From assembly GCF_034676545.1 (NCBI RefSeq), contig NZ_JAUCBZ010000015.1, positions 3,069,001 to 3,133,000 of the forward strand: a DNA stretch of 64,000 bases. The letters run 5' to 3'. The position numbers were made by a program, and so were the translations under genes. The stretch comes from Pararhodobacter sp. (GTDB lineage Bacteria > Pseudomonadota > Alphaproteobacteria > Rhodobacterales > Rhodobacteraceae). The stretch's first letter is position 1. Each line of letters starts with the position of its first letter. This document shows positions 52,542-61,462 of this stretch, piece by piece. Below the pieces are notes generated by a model. That model was not told the DNA's origin and did no database searches. It worked only from the letters and a program-made list of their open reading frames with translations.

Positions 52542-53671
52542 TGGGTCAGCACCCGAACGGCCGACGGGTTCCAGCAGGCATGGACGTGTTCGTCCCATGT
52601 GATCGGATCGTCGTCGCGCAACTTGCTGGTTTGCGTCACGCTGATCACCCGGCCCGTGGCCAGGCGGACCCGGTAGCTCGACAAATGGCCGACATAGCCC
52701 ACGTCTTCGACCAGGCCCTTGACGGCATTCGGCACGCCCTGCGGCGGGGTCCGCGAGAGGGTGACGCGCTCGGGCCGCAGCGCCAGCCAGACGGTCTGCC
52801 CCTGTGTCAGGCCGGCAACCGGCGGCACCAGAACCGGGCCAAGATCGGCGGTTTCAACCCGCATGAAATCGGGGGCCGCGGGGCCGACAACACCCTCGAA
52901 CAAGTTAACCGAGCCGATGAAATCCGCGACAAAGCGCGACGAGGGTGTTTCATAAATCTCGGGCGGCTCGCCGACTTGCTTGATCACGCCCTCGTCCATC
53001 ACGCCGATCCTTGTGGCCAGGGTCATCGCCTCGTCCTGATCATGGGTCACGACGATAAAGGTCACGCCCAGCGATTCCTGTATGCGGATCAATTCGAACT
53101 GGGTTTCCTCGCGCAGCTTTTTGTCCAGCGCTCCCAAGGGCTCATCCAGCAGCAGCAATTTCGGCTGCTTGATCAGCGCGCGGGCCAGCGCCACGCGTTG
53201 CCGCTGGCCACCCGAAAGCTGGTGCGGCTTGCGTTTACCGAGTGTCTCGAGCTTGACCATCTTGAGCATCTCGCCCGCGCGCTCATACGCCTCGGCCTTG
53301 GTTTTCCCTTCGCGCAGCAGCCCATAGGCCACGTTCTTTTCCACGCTCATGTGCGGGAACAGCGCGTAAGACTGGAACATCATGTTGGTGGGGCGCTTGT
53401 CCGCGGGAACGCTTGCCATATCCTGCCCGTCGATCAGGATCCGCCCCTCGGAGGGGCGCTCGAATCCGGCCAACATGCGCAGCAAGGTCGATTTCCCGCA
53501 GCCCGACCCGCCGAGCAAACAGAACAACTCGCCGCGAAAGATGTCGAGCGAGACGTTCTTGACCGCGGTGACGTCGCCAAAACGTTTCGTGATGTTCTGG
53601 ATCGAAATGAACGGCGTGGCGTCTGCATCGCGCCAAGGTCGGGTATTCGCGGCGATTGCCGGAGTGGTCAT
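52538..53671 (-). CDS. potG: Polyamine ABC transporter ATPase
   Basis: The 377-residue ATPase energises polyamine uptake on the cytoplasmic face. Walker A is GGSGCGKSTLLRM, the signature LSGGQRQRVALARAL, Walker B LLLLDEPLGALD and the switch His in VVTHDQDEA. A TOBE-type domain with RPERVTLSR ends it. ATG at 53671. A strong hairpin separates it from potF. Confidence 0.95.
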   Translation of the reverse strand: MTTPAIAANTRPWRDADATPFISIQNITKRFGDVTAVKNVSLDIFRGELFCLLGGSGCGKSTLLRMLAGFERPSEGRILIDGQDMASVPADKRPTNMMFQSYALFPHMSVEKNVAYGLLREGKTKAEAYERAGEMLKMVKLETLGKRKPHQLSGGQRQRVALARALIKQPKLLLLDEPLGALDKKLREETQFELIRIQESLGVTFIVVTHDQDEAMTLATRIGVMDEGVIKQVGEPPEIYETPSSRFVADFIGSVNLFEGVVGPAAPDFMRVETADLGPVLVPPVAGLTQGQTVWLALRPERVTLSRTPPQGVPNAVKGLVEDVGYVGHLSSYRVRLATGRVISVTQTSKLRDDDPITWDEHVHACWNPSAVRVLTQ

Positions 53672-53699
53672 CGCAAGACTCCACCAGTGCTAAAGGATG

Positions 53700-53732
53700 C
53701 CCCGCCCGCGATGTGATCACCGGCGGGCGGGG
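53700..53732 (-). promoter_or_regulatory. Intercistronic hairpin between potF and potG
   Basis: Perfect 10-pair stem CCCCGCCCGC / GCGGGCGGGG with a 13-base loop and no T-run, starting eight bases past the potF stop. Such hairpins commonly stabilise the binding-protein mRNA segment so it is made in excess of the transporter. Confidence 0.75.
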
Positions 53733-53740
53733 CCAAAAGG

Positions 53741-54829
53741 TTACTGACCGGTGCGCACACGCGTCCACAGACGCGTCGCAATGCGATCGGTGCGCGAATC
53801 ATACGGCACCAGCGTGAACAGGCGATCCATGACCTCCTGAGTCGGGAAAATCGCCGGGTCGCTGGTGATTTGCGGGTCAACCAGCGGCCATGACGGGCGG
53901 TTGGCGTTGGCATACCAGACGTAGTTGGTGATTTCCGCGATCACGTCGGGCTGCATCAGGTAGTTGATGAAGCGATGCGCGTTCTCCGGGTTTGGCGCGT
54001 CGGCGGGAATGGCCAGCAAATCAAACCACACCACGGCCCCCTCCTCAGGGATCGCATACCACACGTTCACCCCGCGGTCGGCCTCCTCGGCGCGGGCGGC
54101 CGCCTGAAAGACGTCACCCGAATAGCCGAAGGCCACGCAGACCTCGCCATTCGCCAGATCGCCGATATATTGTGACGAGTGGAAATAGCGCACGTTTTCC
54201 CGCGCCTGGGTCAGCAAATCGCCCGCCGCTTCCAGATCTTCCGGGGCATGTGACTGCGGATCGCGACCCAGATAGGCCAGCGCCGCCGGGATCATTTCAA
54301 CCGGGGCATCCAGCATGGTGATGCCGCAATCCGCCACTTTGGAGGCGATCTCAGGGTCAAACAGCAGTTCGAGGCTGTTGACCTCATAATCCGCGCCCAG
54401 ACGTTCGGCGATCATGTCAATGTTATACCCGATCCCCGTGGTGCCCCACATATAGATCGTGCCGTGCTCATTGCCCGGATCGAACGAGGCCGCGCGTGAC
54501 ATCAGCCCTTCGTCCATATTGCTCCAGTTGGGCAATTGCGCGCGGTCCAGCGGCGCATAGACGCCCGCCGCGACCTGACGCTGCAAGAAGTCGGCGGTGG
54601 GAACAACCACGTCATACCCCGAGGCTCCGGCCAGCAAGCGCGCCTCCAAGGTCTCGTTCGAATCATACACATCAACCGACACATCAATACCGGTTTCCGC
54701 GCGGAAACGGTCGATCGCCGCGTCCGTGATATAGTCCGACCAGATGTACAGGTGCAGCGATCCCTCCGCGAGCGCGGGGGCTGGCAGGGCAAGGCAGGCC
54801 AGCGTTGCGGCCAATGTAGAACGTTTCAT
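53741..54829 (-). CDS. potF: Periplasmic polyamine-binding protein
   Basis: The 362-residue protein has a signal peptide (MKRSTLAATLACLALPAPALA) and the binding-protein start LHLYIWSDYITDAAIDRF. Residues for polyamine recognition can be seen in IWSDYI, the acidic EEGAVVWFD region and WYANANRPS near the end. It is the first gene of the pot operon, with GGAG 11 bases before the ATG at 54829. Putrescine or spermidine preference cannot be told. Confidence 0.94.
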   Translation of the reverse strand: MKRSTLAATLACLALPAPALAEGSLHLYIWSDYITDAAIDRFRAETGIDVSVDVYDSNETLEARLLAGASGYDVVVPTADFLQRQVAAGVYAPLDRAQLPNWSNMDEGLMSRAASFDPGNEHGTIYMWGTTGIGYNIDMIAERLGADYEVNSLELLFDPEIASKVADCGITMLDAPVEMIPAALAYLGRDPQSHAPEDLEAAGDLLTQARENVRYFHSSQYIGDLANGEVCVAFGYSGDVFQAAARAEEADRGVNVWYAIPEEGAVVWFDLLAIPADAPNPENAHRFINYLMQPDVIAEITNYVWYANANRPSWPLVDPQITSDPAIFPTQEVMDRLFTLVPYDSRTDRIATRLWTRVRTGQ

Positions 54830-55013
54830 CAACTCAAAGTCTCCTTGTTGGCAAGCCCGCACAAATCCGCAAGGCTCGAGTCGGCAAAGGCAGTTTTCCG
54901 CCCCGGTTTTTTACAGTCTATCCTGTCGCCATTCTGAGCGTCCAGTGGGTCAGAATCACAAAACCCCGGCAGCCCGGATTTCGTCAGAGGGCAAGTGTCA
55001 GAGGAATTTGATC

Positions 55014-55033
55014 AAAAAACAACCCTGTTGTTT
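55014..55033 (-). terminator. Terminator overlapping the dehydrogenase stop codon
   Basis: On the minus strand, AAACAAC, loop AGG, GTTGTTT and then further T, six in all. The stem is AT-rich and begins within the stop codon of the SAF-domain gene. Confidence 0.55.
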
Positions 55034-56358
55034 CACCCGCGCCTCAAAGCGGCGCCTGTCACGGCGGATGCCAGCATCTGACGGCGCAATCGAACCCCGG
55101 TTGCCTTGTCGTTCAGATCGACATCCGCCATGCGCAACACCTGCCCCTTGGCCACGTCGCGCCGCACCCGGACCCGGTGCGCAAGGCCAATCGGCAACAA
55201 CGCGTCCCGCGCCGAGATCGCCGCCGGGCAGGCCCGGCCCCAGACCGTATAGCCGCCCTCGCCATCCAGCATTTCACCCGCCGTCAGCGCACGTTTGGCC
55301 ACCGCCACCGCATCGCCGCGCCAGTCCCGCGTGCTGCCCGTGGCCTCGCCCCGCAGGGCCGCCGACAGGACCGAGACCGACAATTCCATGCCGATCAGGT
55401 GGAACGGCTTGTACATCGCCGCATAGGCCCCGGTGCTGTCGGTCGGCAGCCCGTATTGCTTGAAACAGGCCGCGGCATAGTCGTTTTGCGCCTTCAGGAT
55501 CACATAGACCCCCCAGCGCAGATCACGAAACACCGGCAGGCCGTCGCGCTCCAGCGACGAGATCACCTCGACCATGCCATCGCGCGCCAAGTGCCCGCCC
55601 AACGCGCGCGGACGCAGGGTCTGCGCCAGATCATCGACGCCGCAGGGTGGAAACGCCAGCCCCGCGTCGGGCACATCGAGGCCGCAGGCATTGGCAATCG
55701 CCGCCGCTTCAATCGCCGATTTCGTGCCGTCCAGAAAACTGTTGAACATCTGCGGGTTCATCCCCGCCTCGGCCGCTTGGTCCGGCGTCAGGCCGTAATG
55801 GTCCCAAACCCCGTCCGGCGTAACCTCATGGTATGCGGGCAGGAATTTCGTGCCCTTCCCCGCCGCCGCCACGCTGAACCCGCTGGCCCGCGCCCAATCG
55901 ACCATCTCGGACACCAGCGCGGGTTGGTCGCCATAGGCCATCGAATAGACCAGCCCGGCGGCGCGCGCCTCCGCAGCCAGCACCGGCCCGGCCAGCACAT
56001 CGGCCTCGACATTGACCATCACGACATGCCGCCCGGCATCCAGCGTTGCGCGCGCGTGGTTCAGCCCGGCCTCGGGCGCGCCGGTCGCCTCGATCACCAC
56101 ATCGACGGGCGCGCGGGCTGCGTCCAGCCCGTCGTCCAGAAACACCGTCGCGGCGATGCGGGCGGGCGTCCAGCCCACCGCGCGACAGGCGGCGCGTGCG
56201 CGTTCAGGGTCCAGATCGGCGATATGCGTGACGCTCAGCCCGGCGATATGCGGCGCCTGCGCCAGAAACATCGCGCCGAACTTACCCGCGCCGATCAGCG
56301 CCACGCGCACCGGCTTGCCCGCCTCGGCCCGCGCCTTTGCCAAGATCGAGAGATTCAT
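55033..56358 (-). CDS. NAD(P)-dependent homoserine dehydrogenase-like protein with C-terminal SAF domain
   Basis: The 441-residue protein has an N-terminal Rossmann fold (VALIGAGKFGAMFLAQA), the sugar- or homoserine-dehydrogenase-like segment VVIEATGAPEAGLNHARATL and, at the C-terminus, a SAF domain (LPIGLAHRVRVRRDVAKGQVLRMADVDL). Proteins of this arrangement occur in sugar-acid and polyol catabolism, but the substrate here is not known. ATG at 56358 overlaps the stop of the MFS gene (ATGA). A transporter and a dehydrogenase in one operon suggest uptake or export plus oxidation of one compound. Confidence 0.8.
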   Translation of the reverse strand: MNLSILAKARAEAGKPVRVALIGAGKFGAMFLAQAPHIAGLSVTHIADLDPERARAACRAVGWTPARIAATVFLDDGLDAARAPVDVVIEATGAPEAGLNHARATLDAGRHVVMVNVEADVLAGPVLAAEARAAGLVYSMAYGDQPALVSEMVDWARASGFSVAAAGKGTKFLPAYHEVTPDGVWDHYGLTPDQAAEAGMNPQMFNSFLDGTKSAIEAAAIANACGLDVPDAGLAFPPCGVDDLAQTLRPRALGGHLARDGMVEVISSLERDGLPVFRDLRWGVYVILKAQNDYAAACFKQYGLPTDSTGAYAAMYKPFHLIGMELSVSVLSAALRGEATGSTRDWRGDAVAVAKRALTAGEMLDGEGGYTVWGRACPAAISARDALLPIGLAHRVRVRRDVAKGQVLRMADVDLNDKATGVRLRRQMLASAVTGAALRRG

Positions 56359-57563
56359 GGCGCTTTCCTTTTCTTCGTGTTGCGCAACAAAACAAACGAG
56401 ACCACGTTCAGCGCCGCCGGAATGGCAAACACCGCGCCCGGCAAAAACCACAGCGCGTCCTCGCCCGTGAACAGTGCAAAGGTCCATGTGTAGACAAACG
56501 GCGAGACAATCATGCCGACAGCATGCAACGAGGCCAAGGCCCCTTGCAGCTCGCCTTGCTGCGAACTCGACACCATATCCGACATTTCCGCCCGCAGCGC
56601 CGGCATCACCAGCCCGGACAGCGCCGAGATCGGGATCATCACCAGCGCCAGAACCCCGCTTTCCAGCCAGATCAGCGTCGAGAACGAGGCAAAACCCGCT
56701 ATGAACCCGATGAACATCGCCGCCCGCCGTCCGAGCCGCGCGATCACCACCCGAATGAGCACCCCCTGCACCAGCGCAAAGCCCACGCCATAAAACGCCA
56801 GCGACAACCCCACCTGCCCCGGTGTCCAGCCAAACCGCGCAATGGTGAAATAGGCCCAGATCACCGGATAGACGGCAAAGCCGAACTCATGCACCGTGTA
56901 GATCGTCAGATAGCGCCCGAGGCCGGGCAGTTTGCCGATGTGCTTGAACGCGCCGAACGGGTTTGCGCGCCGCAGCTCGAACGGACGGCGGTGCTCCGCG
57001 CTCAGCGATTCGCGCAGCACCAGAACGCCGAACAGCATGTTCAGCCCCGAGACCACCGCCGCCGCCACGAACGGCGCGCGCACGCCATATTCGGCCAGCA
57101 TCCCGCCAATTGCCGGGCCCAGCACAAAGCCCGTGCCGAACGCCGCGCCCACCAGACCAAAGCGCTGCGCCTTTTCCTTGGGCGTCGAGATATCCGAGAT
57201 ATAGGCCATCGACGTGCCATAGGTGGACGAGGCCGCGCCAATCACCAGCCGCGTGGCAAAGATCAACCAGACCGAACCGGCCAGCGCCAGCACGACGTAA
57301 TCGGCCGACAGAACCGCCAGCGACACCAGCAGGACGGGTCGGCGGCCAAAGCGATCCGACAGGTTGCCGATCACCGGGCCGAACAGGAATTGCATCACCG
57401 CAAACCCGCCGACCAAGGCCCCGCCCCACAACGCCGCGCTGGCCAGGTCACCGCCGGTAACCGCGCGCAGCAGATCGGGCATCACCGGCATGATCAGGCC
57501 AAAGCCGATGGCATCCAGCGTCAGTGTGATCAGGATGAAAAAGATCGCAGCGCGATTTTGCAT
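56355..57563 (-). CDS. MFS transporter, TetA-like
   Basis: The 402-residue, 12-helix protein has the motif A sequence GNLSDRFGRRPVLLVSL between helices 2 and 3, and motif C-like GFVLGPAIGGMLAEYG. It resembles class TetA drug/H+ antiporters. The starting MQNRAAIFFILITLTLDAIGFGLIMPVMP is typical. It is the first gene of a two-gene operon with the SAF-domain dehydrogenase, so a metabolite substrate is at least as likely as a drug. ATG at 57563. Confidence 0.88.
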   Translation of the reverse strand: MQNRAAIFFILITLTLDAIGFGLIMPVMPDLLRAVTGGDLASAALWGGALVGGFAVMQFLFGPVIGNLSDRFGRRPVLLVSLAVLSADYVVLALAGSVWLIFATRLVIGAASSTYGTSMAYISDISTPKEKAQRFGLVGAAFGTGFVLGPAIGGMLAEYGVRAPFVAAAVVSGLNMLFGVLVLRESLSAEHRRPFELRRANPFGAFKHIGKLPGLGRYLTIYTVHEFGFAVYPVIWAYFTIARFGWTPGQVGLSLAFYGVGFALVQGVLIRVVIARLGRRAAMFIGFIAGFASFSTLIWLESGVLALVMIPISALSGLVMPALRAEMSDMVSSSQQGELQGALASLHAVGMIVSPFVYTWTFALFTGEDALWFLPGAVFAIPAALNVVSFVLLRNTKKRKAP

Positions 57564-57656
57564 GGATGCCGTTTCTCGCTAAGGGACGTGTCGAAATCGC
57601 TTAGCCAAATGTCAATTCTTCAACATTAAAATCAGGGGATATCTAGACCCCCCCCC

Positions 57657-57667
57657 TGAACTGTTCA
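57657..57667. promoter_or_regulatory. Palindrome upstream of the MFS operon, possible operator
   Basis: TGAAC-T-GTTCA is a perfect 11-base palindrome in a locally AT-rich intergenic segment between the MFS gene and pcaD, next to a run of nine C. No cognate regulator is adjacent. Confidence 0.4.
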
Positions 57668-57694
57668 TTTTTCAACAATCCGCGAATGTCATAC

Positions 57695-58489
57695 CTATGC
57701 CTGAACATGGCCGATCCCGCGCAGGAAGCGGCTCAGATGCTCGGCATAGGCAACAGGTTGGTCAATGCAGGGCAGATGCCCGGCGTCCCGGATCAGCGCA
57801 AATTTCGACCCCGGAACAAGGTCTGTGGTTTCGCGCACCATATCGGGCGGGGTCGAGCCATCCTCGCTGGCCGCAATGCCCAGAACCGGCAGTCGCAGGC
57901 TGGCGGTTGTCACGTAGAAATCCGCACCCGCAAGCGCCGCGATGCAGCCCGCGTAGCCGTCGAGCGTGGTGCGCACCAGCATCGCGCGCCACGCGTGGCA
58001 TTCGGGCGTGGCGCGGAAGGCCGCCGGGAACCAGCGCTCGATCACGCCATCGGCCAGCGCCTCGATCCCGCCGGCCCGCACCGTGTCGATCCGTTCCTGC
58101 CAGGCGTCCTTGGTGCCGATCTTCGCCGCGGTATTCGACAGCACCAGGCCGCGCAACAAATCCAGCCGTTTCACCGCCAGCCCCTGCGCGACCTGACCGC
58201 CGATCGACAGCCCCACCAGCACCGCGTCGCGGATCTCCAGATGGTCCATCAAGCGCTCCAGATCGCGCACCAGCGCGCCCATCGTGTAAGGCGCAGGCGG
58301 CGCGTCGGACAACCCGTGGCCGCGCATGTCATAGCGCAAGATGCGCAGACCTTCGGGCAACAGGGGAATGATCTTGTCCCACAGGCGCAAATCGGTTCCC
58401 AGCGAATTGGCGAACACCAGTGGCACCCCATCCGGGTCGCCATCCAATTGATAATGCAGGCGTATATCGCCCAGATCAGCCATGAGCAT
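57695..58489 (-). CDS. pcaD: 3-oxoadipate enol-lactonase-like alpha/beta hydrolase
   Basis: The 264-residue alpha/beta hydrolase has the nucleophile elbow GLSIGGQVAQGLA, Asp in ASEDGSTPP and His in AGHLPCIDQP, a pattern typical of PcaD, which opens the enol-lactone in the beta-ketoadipate pathway. NSLGTDLRLWDKIIPLL is also characteristic. No other pca genes are in the window, so a related esterase is possible. The ATG at 58489 has AAGGGA seven bases upstream; another ATG lies two codons later. Confidence 0.82.
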   Translation of the reverse strand: MLMADLGDIRLHYQLDGDPDGVPLVFANSLGTDLRLWDKIIPLLPEGLRILRYDMRGHGLSDAPPAPYTMGALVRDLERLMDHLEIRDAVLVGLSIGGQVAQGLAVKRLDLLRGLVLSNTAAKIGTKDAWQERIDTVRAGGIEALADGVIERWFPAAFRATPECHAWRAMLVRTTLDGYAGCIAALAGADFYVTTASLRLPVLGIAASEDGSTPPDMVRETTDLVPGSKFALIRDAGHLPCIDQPVAYAEHLSRFLRGIGHVQA

Positions 58490-58635
58490 TCGCGATCCCT
58501 TTCCTTGCGTGCCAAACGCGGCCCGACAGTGATACTGGAAACGCCGCGCAGGACAAGCCATGCGGCGCAGGCCGCCCCGCGACATGACCTTGAAACCCGA
58601 CGCCAAAGTTGCGATCTGAGAGGCTGGAGGATCCG

Positions 58636-59217
58636 ATGACCCAAAACCACCCCAATCCCGTGCTGGACTTCATGCTCACGCGCCGCTCACGGCCCGCTGC
58701 TGCGCTGAAATTGCCCGCCCCCGATGCCGCGACGCTGGAACATCTGCTGACCGCGGCCACCCGCGTTCCCGATCATGGCAAGCTCGAGCCGTGGCGCTTT
58801 TTGATCATTGACGGCGCCGCCCGGCAGCGCCTGTCCGACCTGATCCTCGAACGCGGCCCGGCCCTGACCATCGCGCCCGAGAAAATCGAGAAAGCCGCCA
58901 AGACCTGGGCCAATGCGCCGCTGATCGTGGCCGTGGTCCTGTCGCCCAAACCCTCGGAAAATGTCCCCGAGATCGAGCAATTGCTGTCGGCCGGTGCGGT
59001 CTGCCTGAGCCTGGTCAATGCCGCGCTGGCCTCGGGTTGGGGGGCGGCCTGGATCACCGGCTGGGCGGCCTTTGACCGCGCATTCCTGGAAACCGGGCTT
59101 GGCCTGCAACCCCATGAGCAGATCGCGGGTTTCGTGCATCTTGGCAGTTGCGACACCCCCGTCACCGACCGCCCGCGCCCCGATGTTTCGGCGCTGATTC
59201 AAAGGCTTGATACATGA
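58636..59217 (+). CDS. Nitroreductase family protein (YdjA-like)
   Basis: The 193-residue FMN-binding protein starts MTQNHPNPVLDFMLTRRSRP, with the FMN contacts RRS and RVPDHGKLEPWRFLIID, and GAVCLSLVNAALASGWGAAWITGW in the middle. YdjA-type enzymes are small nitroreductases of unclear natural substrate. ATG at 58636 has GGAGG six bases upstream. It overlaps the next gene by four bases (ATGA). Confidence 0.9.
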   Translation: MTQNHPNPVLDFMLTRRSRPAAALKLPAPDAATLEHLLTAATRVPDHGKLEPWRFLIIDGAARQRLSDLILERGPALTIAPEKIEKAAKTWANAPLIVAVVLSPKPSENVPEIEQLLSAGAVCLSLVNAALASGWGAAWITGWAAFDRAFLETGLGLQPHEQIAGFVHLGSCDTPVTDRPRPDVSALIQRLDT

Positions 59218-59900
59218 TCCTGGGCGCGATTGCCGCCGCATTCGGCCAGTGGAGCGACCCGAAATTCCGCCGCGCCCTCTGGTTCGGCCTGGCCCTCGCC
59301 ATTGCGCTGCTGTTTGCCATGTATGCGGCGGTCCTGATGGTCGTGCAGATCTTCACCCCTGATGCCCTGACCCTGCTCTGGGTCGGCGAGGTGCACGGCA
59401 TTGCGACGCTGCTCTCTTTTGCGTCCTTGGCCTTCATGCTGGTGCTGTCGATCTTCCTGATGGTGCCCGTGGCCTCGGCCTTTACCGGGTTGTTTCTGGA
59501 TGACGTGGCCGACGCCGTCGAAGCCCGCCACTATGCGCAACTTCCGCAAGCCCCGCGCGCGCCGTTCCTGACCTCGCTGGTCAATTCGCTGCGCTATTTC
59601 GGCGTCCTGGTGGCGCTGAATCTGCTGGGGATGGTGTTGTTCATTTTCTCGGGCGGGCTGGGGATGATCGCGCTCTGGCTGATCAACGGCTACCTGCTAT
59701 CGCGCGAGTACTTCACCATGATCGCCCTGCGCCGCCTGCCGCCACAGGCCGCCCACGCCATGCGCCGCGACAATCGGTTCCGGCTGTGGACGACCGGGGT
59801 TCTGATGGCGGTGCCACTCAGCATTCCGGTGGTCAACCTGTTCATGCCGGTGGTCGCGGCGGCCACCTTCACCCATCTGTACCACCGATTGCGCGCTTAA
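59214..59900 (+). CDS. EI24/CysZ-like membrane protein
   Basis: The 228-residue protein has four main hydrophobic segments and the family features FLMVPVASAFTGLFLDDVADAVEARHY and LWLINGYLLSREYFTMIALRR. Relatives include the sulphate permease CysZ, but a sulphate role here is not proven. It is coupled to the nitroreductase gene and meets DUF1467 tail to tail, with the two stops sharing TTAA. Confidence 0.87.
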   Translation: MILGAIAAAFGQWSDPKFRRALWFGLALAIALLFAMYAAVLMVVQIFTPDALTLLWVGEVHGIATLLSFASLAFMLVLSIFLMVPVASAFTGLFLDDVADAVEARHYAQLPQAPRAPFLTSLVNSLRYFGVLVALNLLGMVLFIFSGGLGMIALWLINGYLLSREYFTMIALRRLPPQAAHAMRRDNRFRLWTTGVLMAVPLSIPVVNLFMPVVAAATFTHLYHRLRA

Positions 59901-60169
59901 CTGTGGATCCAGCGGTTGATGACATCCATGTTTTCAACCGTCACCACGCCCGAGAGGATGATCCAGACGATCCCCGCCCACAGGAGCGTCGCCACCACCG
60001 TGGTGATGATCATTTTCTTGCGGATCTGCGGGTTGGAGGGTGCCGACGAGGGCGTGCCGGGTGTGACCTCGCCCATCTCACCCTGAGTTTTCAACCGCAG
60101 CGGCAAGATGACCAGCAGCGTCAGAAACCAGACGAACCCGTAGACGATAAAGGCTGAAAACGCTGGCAT
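59897..60169 (-). CDS. DUF1467 membrane protein
   Basis: A 90-residue protein with two transmembrane helices (FIVYGFVWFLTLLVILPLRL and MIITTVVATLLWAGIVWIIL) and the loop GEMGEVTPGTPSSAPSNPQIRKKM, matching DUF1467, a small family commonly beside mce in Rhodobacteraceae. The ATG at 60169 overlaps the mce stop (TGATG). Function unknown. Confidence 0.88.
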   Translation of the reverse strand: MPAFSAFIVYGFVWFLTLLVILPLRLKTQGEMGEVTPGTPSSAPSNPQIRKKMIITTVVATLLWAGIVWIILSGVVTVENMDVINRWIHS

Positions 60170-60573
60170 CACACTTGCTCCAGCTCAACCAGACAGCCGT
60201 TGAAGTCCTTGGGATGCAAGAACAAAACCGGCTTGCCATGGGCGCCGATCTTTGGCTCGCCGCTGCCCAGAATGCGCGCCCCCTCGGCCAGAAGTTTGTC
60301 GCGCGCCGCCAGAATATCCTCGACCTCATAGCAGATGTGATGGATCCCGCCGGCGGGGTTCTTATCAAGGAAACCGGTGATCGGGCTGGCCTCACCCAAA
60401 GGATACAGCAGCTCGATCTTGGTGTTGGGCAGCGTGATGAACACCACCGTCACGCCGTGGTCGGGCTCATCCTGGGCCGGGCCGACATCCGCCCCCAGGA
60501 CCGTGCGGTATTGCGCCGCTGCCGCCTCGAGGTCCGGGACGGCAATAGCCACATGGTTCAGACGTCCGATCAT
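60169..60573 (-). CDS. mce: Methylmalonyl-CoA epimerase
   Basis: Mce interconverts (S)- and (R)-methylmalonyl-CoA in propionate or ethylmalonyl-type metabolism. The 134-residue glyoxalase-fold protein has metal ligands in GRLNHVAIAV, IELLYPLG and GGIHHICYEV, and ends VLFLHPKDFNGCLVELEQV. ATG at 60573 has GAGAGGAAG upstream. It is coupled to DUF1467 and divergent from a response regulator gene. Confidence 0.95.
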   Translation of the reverse strand: MIGRLNHVAIAVPDLEAAAAQYRTVLGADVGPAQDEPDHGVTVVFITLPNTKIELLYPLGEASPITGFLDKNPAGGIHHICYEVEDILAARDKLLAEGARILGSGEPKIGAHGKPVLFLHPKDFNGCLVELEQV

Positions 60574-60727
60574 GGCGCTTCCTCTCTTTGCTTTGCGCAA
60601 GGACATAGACTCCACGCCGCAAAATGCAAGCACCGCAGGGACGCAGGACGCGCGGAAAGCCTGATGCGGCCTTAACGGTGCATTAGGCAATTTGCGCCAA
60701 GCTGAGGGAAATAACCGAGGTGTCACC

Positions 60728-61462
60728 ATGCCTGAACCAACGCCTGCCCCCCTGCCCATCCCTGTGCCCTTTGCCGCTGTTGGCACCGGTTTCGCCATTT
60801 CGCCCCGCACGATGCTGCTCGTCGAGGACAGTCGCCTCGCGGCAGAGGCCGTTCGGCTGATCTGCCGTCGGGCCGGGATCCGATTGCGGCGCGCCGAAAC
60901 CCTGGCGGCAGCGGCAATGCACCTGAAGGTTTATCGCCCCGATATCGTGCTGATTGATCTGGGTCTGCCCGATGGGTCGGGCCTTGACCTGATCGCCGCA
61001 CTCGCCGTTGAGGACAATCGCACCGGACGCATTGTCGCCATCAGCGGCGATCCGACGCTGGAACGCGCGGCGCGCGCGGCGGGGGCGGATGCCTTTTTGC
61101 TCAAACCCGTCAGCATGACGCAACATCTGACCGCGCTGACCGGGGCTGATGTGCATCCAAACGCCGATTTGCCCGCCATTGATCGGTCGCTGGGGCTGCA
61201 CAACGCAACGATGCGCCCGGATCGCAACAGCGGTGCCGATCCGCTGGCGCTGCGCGATGATCTGCGCATGGTGCGCGACCTGCTGCTGGGCCCGTCGGAA
61301 CCCGAGCGTCTGCGCTACGCGGGGCAATTTCTGGCCTCGGTCGGGCGCTCGTTGCATGATGACGATCTGGCGCAAGCCGCGCAATCCGCCGGCGCGCAGG
61401 GCGATCGCCGGGCGCTCGTCGCCTTGGTGAAAACCCGCGAACTCGTGGACCCGCCGATCTAA
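60728..61462 (+). CDS. Response regulator without DNA-binding domain
   Basis: The 244-residue protein has a receiver domain from about residue 27 to 142: acidic pair in LLVEDSRLAA, phosphoacceptor Asp in VLIDLGLPDGSG and Lys in LLKPVS. A Pro-rich leader of 25 residues precedes it. The C-terminal 100 residues are Arg/Leu/Ala-rich helix with no known output domain. No kinase gene is adjacent. It may act through protein contacts, for example in a phosphorelay (inference). ATG at 60728 has CGAGGTG upstream. Its stop overlaps the convergent gene by three to four bases. Confidence 0.85.
   Translation: MPEPTPAPLPIPVPFAAVGTGFAISPRTMLLVEDSRLAAEAVRLICRRAGIRLRRAETLAAAAMHLKVYRPDIVLIDLGLPDGSGLDLIAALAVEDNRTGRIVAISGDPTLERAARAAGADAFLLKPVSMTQHLTALTGADVHPNADLPAIDRSLGLHNATMRPDRNSGADPLALRDDLRMVRDLLLGPSEPERLRYAGQFLASVGRSLHDDDLAQAAQSAGAQGDRRALVALVKTRELVDPPI

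Noticed and set aside
57564..57694. Run of nine C as a possible phase-variable tract
   Set aside because: It lies between genes and does not affect a frame; an effect on promoter spacing is possible but unsupported.
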